Under the pieces are notes generated by a model. That model saw only the letters and a list, made by a program, of their open reading frames with translations, did not search any database and was not told the origin of the DNA. Source: Desulfurococcales archaeon (GTDB lineage Archaea; Thermoproteota; Thermoprotei_A; Sulfolobales; Fervidicoccaceae). From it: 64,000 nt of DNA. The translations under genes were made by a program, and so were the position numbers. The DNA lies in contig WYEQ01000035.1 in assembly GCA_009904015.1 (NCBI GenBank), positions 91,662 through 155,661 on the forward strand, read 5' to 3'. Shown piece by piece: positions 9,000-17,185 of this stretch (the first letter of the stretch is position 1; every line of letters starts with the position of its first letter).

Positions 9000-9707
9000 A
9001 TGTCAGCCAAGGCAATAGAGGTTATTAATAAAGCTATTAGTGAGAATAGAAGAAAACTTTTAGAGCATGAATCAATGGCTCTTTTGGAGGCCTATGGTAT
9101 ACCCCTGGCCCCGTATGTTTTTATCCAAGATGAGAGTGAGGCACATAAAGCAGATAACATTGGGTACCCAGTCGTAGCTAAGGTTGTATCACCAGATATA
9201 GTTCATAAAAGCGATGTTGGCGGAGTAATACTAGGCCTAAACAACTGGAGAGAAGTGGAGCAAGCAGTTAAGACAATAAAGCTAAACGTAAAGGAGAAGA
9301 CGGGCAACGCAAGAATAACGGGCTTTCTATTACAAAAGATGCTTCCAAGGGGCGGCGTAGAGGTAATCGTGGGGGGCATCAGGGATCCTGTCTTCGATGC
9401 TGTTATAATGTTCGGCCTAGGCGGCGTCTTCGTCGAGGTCTTCAAGGATGTTAGCTTCAGGGTTACTCCGGTGAGCATTAATGAAGCTAAGGAGATGATA
9501 AGGGAGATTAAGAGCTTCACAATACTTCAGGGCTACAGAGGCGCTCCCCCCGTCAATATTGATAGCCTGGCCGAAATTATTGTTAAGGCTTCACAGCTGA
9601 TGAGCGAGTTAAGGGAAGTCTCGGAGATGGACATAAACCCAGTAATTGCTTATCCCGATGGGGCCTACGCCGTTGACGCCAGATTCCTGTTAAATTTTAA
9701 GCACTGA
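9000..9707 (+). CDS. ADP-forming acyl-CoA synthetase, beta (ATP-grasp) subunit
   Basis: This is a 235-residue ATP-grasp subunit of the ADP-forming acetate/acyl-CoA ligase, which turns acyl-CoA, ADP and phosphate into acid, CoA and ATP. Family marks are LLEAYGIPLAPY at the N terminus, GYPVVAKVVSPDIVHKSDVGGV, and VGGIRDPVFDAVIMFGLGG. The frame extends to GTG 8991, but ATG 9000 is preceded by GGTGGT at a good distance. The alpha (CoA-binding) subunit is not in the window, so it is encoded elsewhere. It probably makes ATP from the acyl-CoA products of the ferredoxin oxidoreductases, of which one is encoded at 2-5 kb. Confidence 0.88.
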   Translation: MSAKAIEVINKAISENRRKLLEHESMALLEAYGIPLAPYVFIQDESEAHKADNIGYPVVAKVVSPDIVHKSDVGGVILGLNNWREVEQAVKTIKLNVKEKTGNARITGFLLQKMLPRGGVEVIVGGIRDPVFDAVIMFGLGGVFVEVFKDVSFRVTPVSINEAKEMIREIKSFTILQGYRGAPPVNIDSLAEIIVKASQLMSELREVSEMDINPVIAYPDGAYAVDARFLLNFKH

Positions 9708-9723
9708 TCCCCATTGCTAGCTG

Positions 9724-10611
9724 GTGAATGGGTTGGAAAACGCCGAGTCAATGCTGGAGGCGCTGAGCGAGCAGATATTCTCGTTGAAACAGGAGATTAA
9801 TAACCTGAAAGCTAGAAAAGCTGAGCTAATAGAGGATCTCAGGAAGCTGAGGAGCGAGAAAAACAGTATTTACAGCAACTATAAACCAGTCATAGAGCAA
9901 ATCCGCTTGCTACGCGAGGAGAAATCCAAGCTAATAGAGGAGCTCAGGAGACTGAAGGAAGAAAACAGAGAGATAAGGGAGAAGCTTGCTGATTATAGGA
10001 AGAAAAATGAGGAAATAAAGAAGCTGAACGAGGAGCTTAGGAAGACGATAAAGATGCCTATACCAGCGATAAAGAAGCGTATAAAGGAGCTTGAATGGAA
10101 GCAGCAAACAAATATTCTTAGACCAGAGGAGGAGAACAGGATTCTCCAGGAAATAGCTAATCTCGAAAAAATGCTCGAGAAGGCCAGGAAAATCAGGGAG
10201 ATCGAGGAAAAACTAATGGAGTCAAACGCAGAGATAGCTAGCATGAGGCTTAAGCTCAAGACAAACAAGGAGAAAATCAAGGAATTAGCAAAAAAGCTCG
10301 ATGAAATAAACAGCAAAATCAATCAACTTAAGGAATCATTAGGGAAAAACTTGGGGAGACTAGATGAAATAAGAAAGCAAATACAGGAGCTATCGAGCAT
10401 GCTAGAAAGCATAAAGGAAGATATCAACAAGAAAACCGAGGAGCTGAAATCGCTGCAAGAAAAAGCAACAAGCCTGAGAAACGAGCTCAATAAGCTCAAG
10501 GAACAGGAAATCCTGAAAAAGAAGAAGGAGGAAGCTCAGAAAAAGCTTGAGCAGAAAGGCAGGCTAACCCTCGAGGATTTAGCTGCTTTATATGGAGAAC
10601 TGTCAGATTAG
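9724..10611 (+). CDS. Archaeal coiled-coil protein (COG1340-like)
   Basis: About 270 of 295 residues form a continuous charged heptad-rich coiled coil (Glu, Lys, Leu, Arg), ending in a short conserved-looking tail RLTLEDLAALYGELS. This layout matches the uncharacterised archaeal coiled-coil family, which has often been misannotated as phosphoserine phosphatase. The start is GTG 9724, 16 nt after the previous stop, with CTGGTG just upstream. It may be co-transcribed with the acyl-CoA synthetase subunit by proximity alone. Function is unknown; a structural or scaffolding role is a guess. Confidence 0.7.
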   Translation: MNGLENAESMLEALSEQIFSLKQEINNLKARKAELIEDLRKLRSEKNSIYSNYKPVIEQIRLLREEKSKLIEELRRLKEENREIREKLADYRKKNEEIKKLNEELRKTIKMPIPAIKKRIKELEWKQQTNILRPEEENRILQEIANLEKMLEKARKIREIEEKLMESNAEIASMRLKLKTNKEKIKELAKKLDEINSKINQLKESLGKNLGRLDEIRKQIQELSSMLESIKEDINKKTEELKSLQEKATSLRNELNKLKEQEILKKKKEEAQKKLEQKGRLTLEDLAALYGELSD

Positions 10612-10672
10612 TATACTTTTGCATACATTTTTCTTTATAACGTGGGCAACAATATTTTTTCTGGGATAATTT

Positions 10673-11758
10673 TTGCCCAGAACACTCATTCTAGCGGTAG
10701 ACAAGGACAACGATGTCGGTTTATCTCTAGGGGTAGATGGCCCTATAGTCGGTTACGACGAATTAGTGAAAGTCGCTTTTGGATACGCTTATGAAAAACC
10801 AGAAGACAGCGACCTAAACGTCTTGTTCGCGGCTCTGAAGCTATACAAGGAAAAAAAGCAGGAAAACCAGGACGTAGAGGTAGCCCTTGTTACCGGGGAT
10901 CACCGAAGTGAGCTTAAAGCTGACGAGAAAATTGCTTCTCAGCTCAAGAAGCTGAAGGAGCTTTTAGGTTACGAGGAAGTTATACTGGTCAGCGATGGCC
11001 CGGAGGATGAGAGCGTTATACCAATTGTTCTTGGCTTAGCAAGGGTGGCAGGAGTAAAGAGAGTGGTTGTTGAGCAACTTAGAGGAGTTGAGGAAACATA
11101 TATTCTACTGGGCAGATATATCAAGAAAGCCTTCACTGAGCCCAGGTTTTCGCGCTTGTTCCTGGGGGTACCAGGAATAATTATTCTAAGCTTAACCATT
11201 CTGAATTTCCTTGGTCTCATGAATTATGCTTTGCTAGCTATCGGCATAATTCTCGGTGGAGCAATGGTTATTCAGGGATTCAATCTAGAGGAGAAAATAT
11301 ACACTCTCTGGGGAAGCTCACCAATAATGTTTACATCATCGCTTTTTTCAACGGTTTTTCTGATAATAGCTCTCATAATTATTTACACTTCCGTAAATGA
11401 TAAAGGATTAACGCCTCTGGGGATAGGCACAGCTATCAGTTCAGCCGCACCTTTTGGCGGGCTCGCGGCGATGTCTATACTCCTGGGCAAAGGAGTCGTG
11501 AAAATTCTTAACAGGGATGTCAGGATATGGAGAGATATCGTGGGAATGGTAATAGTGGTTATCGCTATAATTGCTTTTCAGAGTCTTGGAGAATCAATAT
11601 CTTCATCGATGACATCGTGGAAAACAGCGGAGTTTATCAACGCGATAGTGAAATCAGGCTTTATCGAAATAACACTAGTGGGTATAGGTCTATCGGGTAT
11701 TATGACCCTTGTAGCCATGCTTATCGAGAAGAAGTTTTCCTCTACCTCTAAAGAATAA
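10673..11758 (+). CDS. DUF373 family membrane protein
   Basis: The 361-residue protein has a soluble N-terminal domain of about 160 residues (TLILAVDKDNDVG at the start, VALVTGDHRSE and VILVSDGPEDESV later) followed by about six hydrophobic segments between roughly residues 165 and 355. That is the DUF373 architecture found across archaea. The function is unknown. The start is TTG 10673 with CTTTATAACG about 35 nt upstream, suggesting a leaderless transcript. Its 3' end overlaps the convergent tfb gene by 11 nt. Confidence 0.8.
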   Translation: MPRTLILAVDKDNDVGLSLGVDGPIVGYDELVKVAFGYAYEKPEDSDLNVLFAALKLYKEKKQENQDVEVALVTGDHRSELKADEKIASQLKKLKELLGYEEVILVSDGPEDESVIPIVLGLARVAGVKRVVVEQLRGVEETYILLGRYIKKAFTEPRFSRLFLGVPGIIILSLTILNFLGLMNYALLAIGIILGGAMVIQGFNLEEKIYTLWGSSPIMFTSSLFSTVFLIIALIIIYTSVNDKGLTPLGIGTAISSAAPFGGLAAMSILLGKGVVKILNRDVRIWRDIVGMVIVVIAIIAFQSLGESISSSMTSWKTAEFINAIVKSGFIEITLVGIGLSGIMTLVAMLIEKKFSSTSKE

Positions 11759-12662
11759 CCTCTATGTATAAATTGTCTATTAGTTCTCTATATCTGTTCC
11801 TTATAGCTACATCAGTGAAGGTCCCGAACACCTCCGCTATGTCTTTCTGTCTCTTCTTCTCTCCCATAATTCCACTAGATATATACGTTATTGCAGCTAT
11901 CATTGCGAGCGGTGACTTACCGTGAATCAAGTTGAGTTTCTCCACGGCTCTGCTTAATCTGTACATAAGTGTGGTGGTAGCTGGCGATAAGTTAAGGGCA
12001 TTAGAGACATAGCTTATATAGTCTTGTGGCTTGTAAACTGTAAGTGTGACATTAGATCGTCTATGCTCTCTATTAACCTCTAGTATCTTTCTATAAGCAT
12101 ACCTTAGCTTCTTAATTGTGATTATATCGTTTTTCAGGTCTTTTCTCTCATAACTTATAGCGTGCTTCACGAACTCACTGAAGCTCCTCGGAACCCCATG
12201 TATTTTGCACGAAATGTACAGGGAAGCTAGTATGTAGGATCGAAGCATCTCACCTCTCCCTAATCCCAGGGCTATTACTCCCCTTATAAGTTGCGAAGCA
12301 GTAGACGTTACGTCTGATGGTAGGTTCAGCCTCTTCGCTTCGTCCCTCAGCATCTGTAGAGTTTTGACAAGTCTTCTTTTGCCTTGAACCCTTATTCTAG
12401 AGTTCAGCCTAGACAATCTTTTTGAGTAGAAGGAGGAACCGCCTCTGCTAATAGTTGTTGATAGACCCCTATCATGAATGCTTTCATTTAGAGGAGAGCC
12501 TCCACGAACTCTGTTGCTGGGAGATTCACCAAAGTTTCTCCATTCCTTGCCGTAATCTACTAGGGTCCCTATAACTTCTCCCGTATCCATACATATAATT
12601 TCTCCTCGAACCTCGTCAACATAAACGTTGTTACTAACACATTCATTCACGTTTTTTTCCAC
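11748..12662 (-). CDS. tfb: Transcription initiation factor B homologue with degenerate zinc ribbon
   Basis: TFB recruits RNA polymerase to the TATA/TBP complex. The B-reader region is intact (SNRVRGGSPL then HDRGLSTTI), followed by two cyclin folds. The zinc ribbon is not: by spacing, Cys8 and Cys24 align with the second and third cluster cysteines, whereas the first and fourth positions are Val5 and Thr27. Zinc binding by four cysteines is therefore impossible. The start is GTG 12662 inside the end of gar1, preceded by a GAGGAGGG ribosome binding site. The gar1-tfb order is common in archaea. Whether this is the sole TFB or a paralogue cannot be told from this window. Confidence 0.87.
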   Translation of the reverse strand: MEKNVNECVSNNVYVDEVRGEIICMDTGEVIGTLVDYGKEWRNFGESPSNRVRGGSPLNESIHDRGLSTTISRGGSSFYSKRLSRLNSRIRVQGKRRLVKTLQMLRDEAKRLNLPSDVTSTASQLIRGVIALGLGRGEMLRSYILASLYISCKIHGVPRSFSEFVKHAISYERKDLKNDIITIKKLRYAYRKILEVNREHRRSNVTLTVYKPQDYISYVSNALNLSPATTTLMYRLSRAVEKLNLIHGKSPLAMIAAITYISSGIMGEKKRQKDIAEVFGTFTDVAIRNRYRELIDNLYIEVIL

Positions 12663-12909
12663 CCCTCCTCTTTTCTTCTGTTTCGTAGAAAACCTTAGTG
12701 TTTTCTTTTAGTCTAGGCTGTTGGCGAGTCAGCTTTACTAGAACTCTGGGTTCATTTAAGGGGCCCAAAACATCAATAGCTTTTCCAATAACTGTTAAGT
12801 CTGGCCCATAGACCTTGTAGTTTATTCTAAAAGCAGCCTTCTTATCAATTGTTTTTACTACGAAGAATTTGTCTTTGTAGAAAAACTCAATTGTTCCTAG
12901 GACCTTCAA
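12643..12909 (-). CDS. gar1: H/ACA RNP protein Gar1
   Basis: This 88-residue protein has the Gar1 beta-barrel core (VIGKAIDVLGPLNEPRVLVKL) and a Lys/Arg-rich tail. It belongs to the H/ACA pseudouridylation guide RNP with Cbf5, Nop10 and L7Ae, where it controls substrate turnover. The start is TTG 12909. It overlaps tfb by 20 nt and is the first gene of the pair. The start lies directly next to a GTATTACC motif that recurs as an inverted repeat 56 nt away. Confidence 0.88.
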   Translation of the reverse strand: MKVLGTIEFFYKDKFFVVKTIDKKAAFRINYKVYGPDLTVIGKAIDVLGPLNEPRVLVKLTRQQPRLKENTKVFYETEEKRRGGKKRE

Positions 12910-12966
12910 GGTATTACCACGCTACAAGGTTTTTATATGAAACAATATTTAAAATCCAAACGCTCA

Positions 12967-12994
12967 GTATTACCATTATATTAAATGGTAATAC
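12967..12994. repeat. Perfect 11-bp inverted repeat GTATTACCATT/AATGGTAATAC, candidate operator
   Basis: The arms at 12967-12977 and 12984-12994 are perfectly complementary with a 6-nt ATATTA spacer. A further direct copy of GTATTACC sits at 12911-12918, next to the gar1 start. Three GGTAATAC half-sites in the divergent gar1/nop5 gap suggest a protein binding site; the repeat could alternatively form an RNA hairpin. Confidence 0.45.
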
Positions 12995-13201
12995 CTCTAT
13001 GCGTAAAGAATGCATGAAGCGCGAGCCCTCTTCGTAACACCATTATCGAGTATTTAAAAATCACAAAGGGTTTGCTATTGGAATCAATGTGGCTGACGTC
13101 TTTCTAGTCCTGAAAAGCGAGGCTTCCAGTTCTACTGGATGAAAAGATATATTTGTAGATGAACGTAAACATTATATTAACTTATCATAAACATTAACCT
13201 A

Positions 13202-14461
13202 ATGAATACATGGCTGAGATGGCTTTATATGAAGAGTCTGTTCGTAACATTGGATATTAGTGGGGTAGTCGGGTTCAGTGATAACGAGAGCCCCGAAGTA
13301 ATTGTCCCTATAACTAAGGATTTTGATGAAGCCGTGGACCAAGTAATGAGACTAGATAAGGAAGAAGCGGTCCCCTTTATAAAGGAGTTTTATGAGCAAG
13401 TCAAGGACAAATACGATGTTATATATGTGGATTCAGAGAAAGCTTCACGTATTCTTTACAAAGCTGGTATCCGTAACGTGGAAGTAGCGGCCAGTAAGGA
13501 TGCTTTTAAGAAGTTGAAATCAAAACTGCCTCAAGTACTGGTGGAGAAGGGAGTATTTTCATCTATAGAGGAGTTCTGGGATTATAGGCATAAGTTCTCG
13601 ACTGAGCTTGTGAGGAGACAGCTTAGAGCGTTCGCGAAGAGAAGGGACCTACTAGCCGCTCAGGGTATAAGAGCAATTGATGATTTGGACAAGACCTACA
13701 ACTTATTCGCAATTAGAACAAGGGAGTGGTACAGCGTTCACTTCCCCGAGCTAGACCAACTTATTCCTGACCATGACCTGTACTTAAGACTTGTTGAGAA
13801 GCTAGGCATAAGAGATAACTTCACAGTTGAGAATCTGCTACAGTTTGGCTTATCAAAGGAAAAGGCACAGATAATCGAGGAAAAAGCCAGAAGCAGTATT
13901 GGAGCTGATTTAAGCGATTTCGATATTAAGCCGATACAGACTCTAGCGAAGATGGCTAATGATATGTATGAGCTGAGACAAGAGCTGGTTAGATACATTG
14001 ATGCCGTAATGAGAGAAGTGGCTCCCAACATAACAGCGTTGGTGGGCAGCTTACTTGGAGCTAGACTCATAAGCCTTGCAGGTAGCTTGGAGGACCTGGC
14101 TAAGCTACCAGCAAGCACAATACAAGTGCTTGGTGCCGAGAAAGCGCTATTCAGAGCTTTGAGATTCGGGGGAAAGCCACCAAAGCACGGAGTAATCTTC
14201 CAGTATCCTGATATCAATAAGTCACCGAGATGGCAGAGAGGTAAAATAGCTAGGGCCTTAGCAGGAAAACTGGCTATAGCGGCGAAAGTTGATGCGTATA
14301 CTGGAAGGTTTATAGGAGATAAATTAGTCGAAGATCTCCGGAAGAGAATAGAGGAAATCAAGAAGCTTTACGCGAAGCCTCCCCCGAGAAAGGAGGCTCC
14401 TCCATCAAAACCCAAGCCAAGAAAAGAGGGAAAAGAAAAACGAAGGGAAAAGAGGAGGTGA
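13202..14461 (+). CDS. nop5: Box C/D RNP core protein Nop5 (Nop56/58 homologue)
   Basis: Nop5 bridges L7Ae-bound guide RNA and fibrillarin in the 2'-O-methylation RNP. It has an N-terminal fibrillarin-binding domain, a central coiled coil, and the C-terminal Nop domain (GSLLGARLISLAGSLEDLAKLPASTI region, then LFRALRFGGKPPKHGVIFQYP), ending in a Lys/Arg/Pro-rich tail. ATG 13202 sits about 28 nt from a TATA-like ATTATATTAA and fits a leaderless start. ATG 13229 (MKSLFVTLDISG) matches the usual family N terminus better, so the true start is open. Fibrillarin follows 8 nt downstream. Confidence 0.93.
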   Translation: MNTWLRWLYMKSLFVTLDISGVVGFSDNESPEVIVPITKDFDEAVDQVMRLDKEEAVPFIKEFYEQVKDKYDVIYVDSEKASRILYKAGIRNVEVAASKDAFKKLKSKLPQVLVEKGVFSSIEEFWDYRHKFSTELVRRQLRAFAKRRDLLAAQGIRAIDDLDKTYNLFAIRTREWYSVHFPELDQLIPDHDLYLRLVEKLGIRDNFTVENLLQFGLSKEKAQIIEEKARSSIGADLSDFDIKPIQTLAKMANDMYELRQELVRYIDAVMREVAPNITALVGSLLGARLISLAGSLEDLAKLPASTIQVLGAEKALFRALRFGGKPPKHGVIFQYPDINKSPRWQRGKIARALAGKLAIAAKVDAYTGRFIGDKLVEDLRKRIEEIKKLYAKPPPRKEAPPSKPKPRKEGKEKRREKRR

Positions 14462-14469
14462 ATGTATAG

Positions 14470-15168
14470 ATGAGCGAGATAACAAAGATTCGTTCATTGG
14501 AGAAAAATGAGAGAATTTATTATATCGAGTTTGATGATGGAAGCACCAAGCTAGTTACAGAGAACTTAGTTCCAGGCAGAAGGGTTTATGGAGAGAGGCT
14601 TTATAGAATAGGAGGTAAAGAGTACAGGGAATGGAACCCCTTTAGAAGCAAGCTTGCAGCAGCTATATACAACGGCATACAGGATGTTCCTCTCAGGAAG
14701 GGCGATGTTGTATTGTATTTGGGCGCTGCGTCCGGAACTACCATAAGCCATGTCAGCGATATAATTGGATGGGAAGGAAAAGCCTACGGAGTCGAGTTCG
14801 CTCCAAGAGTTATGCGCGAATTATTGCTAGTTGTATCTGATAGAAAGAATATAATACCAATACTCGGTGACGCCAGGAAACCATGGGAGTATTCCCACAT
14901 AGTAACTACGTGTGATGTTCTATACGCAGATGTTGCTCAGCCCGAGCAAGCCTCACTAATTGTTGACAATGCGAACTACTTCCTAAGGTCAGGCGGCGTA
15001 TTGTTCTTCGCTATAAAAGCAAGAAGCATTGATGTCACTCAAGAGCCAACAGAGATATATAAGAGAGAAATTGAAGTACTCGAGAAAAACGGGTTCAAGA
15101 TACTGAACGTTGTTCATTTGGAGCCCTATGATAAAGACCACGCGATGGTTTTAGCAAGGTTCAAGTAG
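14470..15168 (+). CDS. flpA: Fibrillarin-like rRNA/tRNA 2'-O-methyltransferase
   Basis: This is the SAM-dependent methyltransferase of the box C/D RNP. The 232 residues include the N-terminal Nop5-binding beta domain (WNPFRSKLAAAI), the SAM loop VLYLGAASGTTISHVSDI, the acidic VEFAPRV strand, and YADVAQPEQA followed by FFAIKARSID. All family hallmarks are intact. It is the second gene after nop5 with an 8-nt gap, so the two RNP proteins are co-expressed. Confidence 0.96.
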   Translation: MSEITKIRSLEKNERIYYIEFDDGSTKLVTENLVPGRRVYGERLYRIGGKEYREWNPFRSKLAAAIYNGIQDVPLRKGDVVLYLGAASGTTISHVSDIIGWEGKAYGVEFAPRVMRELLLVVSDRKNIIPILGDARKPWEYSHIVTTCDVLYADVAQPEQASLIVDNANYFLRSGGVLFFAIKARSIDVTQEPTEIYKREIEVLEKNGFKILNVVHLEPYDKDHAMVLARFK

Positions 15169-15172
15169 CGTG

Positions 15173-15616
15173 ATGAACGAAGATATAAATAGAATAAAGC
15201 GATTGATAGATGTAGAAAAAACGAAGCTTTTTTCAACACCATTATTCTTTTACAGTTTAAGTCAGCTTGAAATAAGGGATTATATAATTAATCTGTCCAA
15301 TGGAGATAAGAAAATCATCAGAAAAGAAGATATATACAATTTAAAGAAAAGCTTGCCCGAGTTTTTACATGAAAAACTAAAAATCCCAGTAATTATTAAT
15401 ATTACATTGAACCAGAAATGCAAATACCAAATAAGAGGGGAGGTTTGGCAAGCGAGAGTAGTGGAAATGCTATTAAGACAAAAAGTATCCTGGGAACCCA
15501 ACACTTGTCTATCGGAAGAGGAGGTAGCAATAGCTATACAAAGATTGGGTTCGCTGATACACATTTCCTTCAAAGAGGATGTATGGGGAGCGGAAAATGA
15601 AAGCCTGGAAGAATAA
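15173..15616 (+). CDS. DUF61 / UPF0216 family protein
   Basis: This is a 147-residue protein of unknown function. The match to DUF61 rests on the pattern of an RKEDIYNLKKSLPE stretch, LKIPVIINI, and IRGEVWQARVVEMLL, which follow the family's order and spacing. The start is ATG 15173; the GTG at 15170 is an alternative. It lies 4 nt after fibrillarin and overlaps the following regulator gene, which suggests one operon with the C/D RNP genes. Confidence 0.6.
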   Translation: MNEDINRIKRLIDVEKTKLFSTPLFFYSLSQLEIRDYIINLSNGDKKIIRKEDIYNLKKSLPEFLHEKLKIPVIINITLNQKCKYQIRGEVWQARVVEMLLRQKVSWEPNTCLSEEEVAIAIQRLGSLIHISFKEDVWGAENESLEE

Positions 15617-16547
15617 ATTGCTGGACGAGCTAGTGGAATCCGTATGGAAAACAGCGAATAAACATGGATTCAATGTTATAAAGCTTAGCACTCCAAGCAA
15701 TCCTGAGGATAGAAGCATAGATATGTTCTTGTTAAGGGAAGACAAGAAAACTATTCACCTGAAAATAGCTGTTGATTCAAGGGATATTGATTACTACGAG
15801 CAAAAAGACCTGTTCGGAGTAGCATCAGTTCTGAAATCCAGGCCTTTAGCTGTATCGGAGTATGAAGACAAAATTGAGCTTGAAGACGACGTAGTATATG
15901 AAAGAAACAAACTGCCCGTCGTCAATGTGAAAACACTTGATAGTTTACTTTCATGCAGTAAGAACCTATTCATAATTGGAAAAAAGAAGGACTTTTATGT
16001 AAGGATCGATGGCGAGAAGTTAAGAAAAGCGAGGCTGGAGAGAAACATAAGTCTCGGAGAACTAGCAGATATATTGAAGGTGAGCAGAAAAAGCGTTTAT
16101 GAGTATGAGCGTGGAAGTTACAATGTAAATTTAGATGTGGCTGAAAAACTGATAGATGTCTTAAGCGAAGATGTACTTAAGCCATACAATATTTATGAAG
16201 AAGAAATTACCATTGATATGAACCTTGTAAACATGCCTGATAACGCTGTGGAAGAAAAAGTAATGAGAATACTAGAAGGATTTACCGACACTCAGTACCA
16301 TGTTAAGAAAGCCTTTGTCGATATAGTTGCAAAGAAAGATGATAAGAAAATCTTCATTGCGGTCGAGCATGTAAAGTCGGGTTCATCACTCAAAGATAAG
16401 ATAGAGGATATAGAGAGATTCTCTTTCATGAAGGATGCACTGAAAATTGCAGTTGTAAGCGAAAAAAGAATAGATTATGCCTCATCAGCTATACTAACTA
16501 ATGTTGACAGGCTTAAGAAAATCCTTGAAGAGCATATTTCTAGGTAA
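15597..16547 (+). CDS. Archaeal XRE-type HTH transcriptional regulator (COG1395-like)
   Basis: A central Cro/CI-type HTH (about residues 140-195; RKARLERNISLGELADILKV, then SRKSVYEYERG) is flanked by an N-terminal domain resembling a nuclease/restriction-like fold (IHLKIAVDSRDIDYYEQKDL) and a C-terminal domain with a similar pattern (IFIAVEHVKSGSSLKDKIEDI). This matches a regulator family widespread in archaea. The frame is open to 15579, but ATG 15597 has GGGAG upstream and reduces the overlap with DUF61 to 20 nt. Target genes are unknown. Confidence 0.82.
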   Translation: MKAWKNKLLDELVESVWKTANKHGFNVIKLSTPSNPEDRSIDMFLLREDKKTIHLKIAVDSRDIDYYEQKDLFGVASVLKSRPLAVSEYEDKIELEDDVVYERNKLPVVNVKTLDSLLSCSKNLFIIGKKKDFYVRIDGEKLRKARLERNISLGELADILKVSRKSVYEYERGSYNVNLDVAEKLIDVLSEDVLKPYNIYEEEITIDMNLVNMPDNAVEEKVMRILEGFTDTQYHVKKAFVDIVAKKDDKKIFIAVEHVKSGSSLKDKIEDIERFSFMKDALKIAVVSEKRIDYASSAILTNVDRLKKILEEHISR

Positions 16548-16553
16548 GAGCTC

Positions 16554-17114
16554 TTGCAACCGTGTGAGCCTAACAAGCTATTTTTAACTGGCCCTCCAGG
16601 CGTGGGCAAATCAACAATTATGAGAAAAGCCGTTGATTATGCAATTAAAAAGGGCATAAAAACAACTGGGTTCTTCACTCCTGATATAAGAGATAACAGC
16701 TATAAAAGAGTTGGCTTTGATATCGAGGTTTTAAATTATGGAAATGTGCCTTTAGCAAGAAAAAATGCTGAATGGAACCTGAGATTCGGGGATTATTACA
16801 TAAACCCCGAAGCTAAACAGGCTTTTCAAATTGTACTTAGAGATATTGATTTTGAGAAAAAGGATAGAAAACTAATTGTCATTGATGAGATAGGGCCAAT
16901 GGAATTGATGCTTGAGGGTAGCAAGGAGTTCTTTATATTAATACTGCAGCAAAACGTTGTGCCAGTAATAGGGGTATTTCATAGAAAGCTAAGCCTTACT
17001 CACCCCGATCTATATCGTTTAATAAAGAAAAACATCGTTTACGAGCTATCCATACAAAACCGCGAAGCTGTTTTAATGAACATTATGAAGTGGATAGACA
17101 GCTGTTACTATTAG
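16554..17114 (+). CDS. Nucleoside-triphosphatase, THEP1 type
   Basis: This 186-residue P-loop NTPase has Walker A GPPGVGKST at residues 13-21 and Walker B LIVIDEIGPMEL near 106-117. The TTGFFTPDIRD and GVFHRKL segments are typical of THEP1 and of the human NTPCR family, which hydrolyse nucleoside triphosphates; the cellular role is not settled. The start is TTG 16554 with AGGTAAGAG upstream. It lies 6 nt after the XRE regulator gene, so probably in the same operon. Confidence 0.9.
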   Translation: MQPCEPNKLFLTGPPGVGKSTIMRKAVDYAIKKGIKTTGFFTPDIRDNSYKRVGFDIEVLNYGNVPLARKNAEWNLRFGDYYINPEAKQAFQIVLRDIDFEKKDRKLIVIDEIGPMELMLEGSKEFFILILQQNVVPVIGVFHRKLSLTHPDLYRLIKKNIVYELSIQNREAVLMNIMKWIDSCYY

Positions 17115-17185
17115 GAACTCAATTTATTATTTTTAAGGTAAAACAAAGATAAAAGAAAACTTTTCTAAAATGGTGAACGTACTGA

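Noticed and set aside
12995..13201. Possible guide RNA in the gar1-nop5 gap
   Set aside because: CTGA-like boxes occur, but their order is wrong for C/D RNA and no C box is found on either strand.
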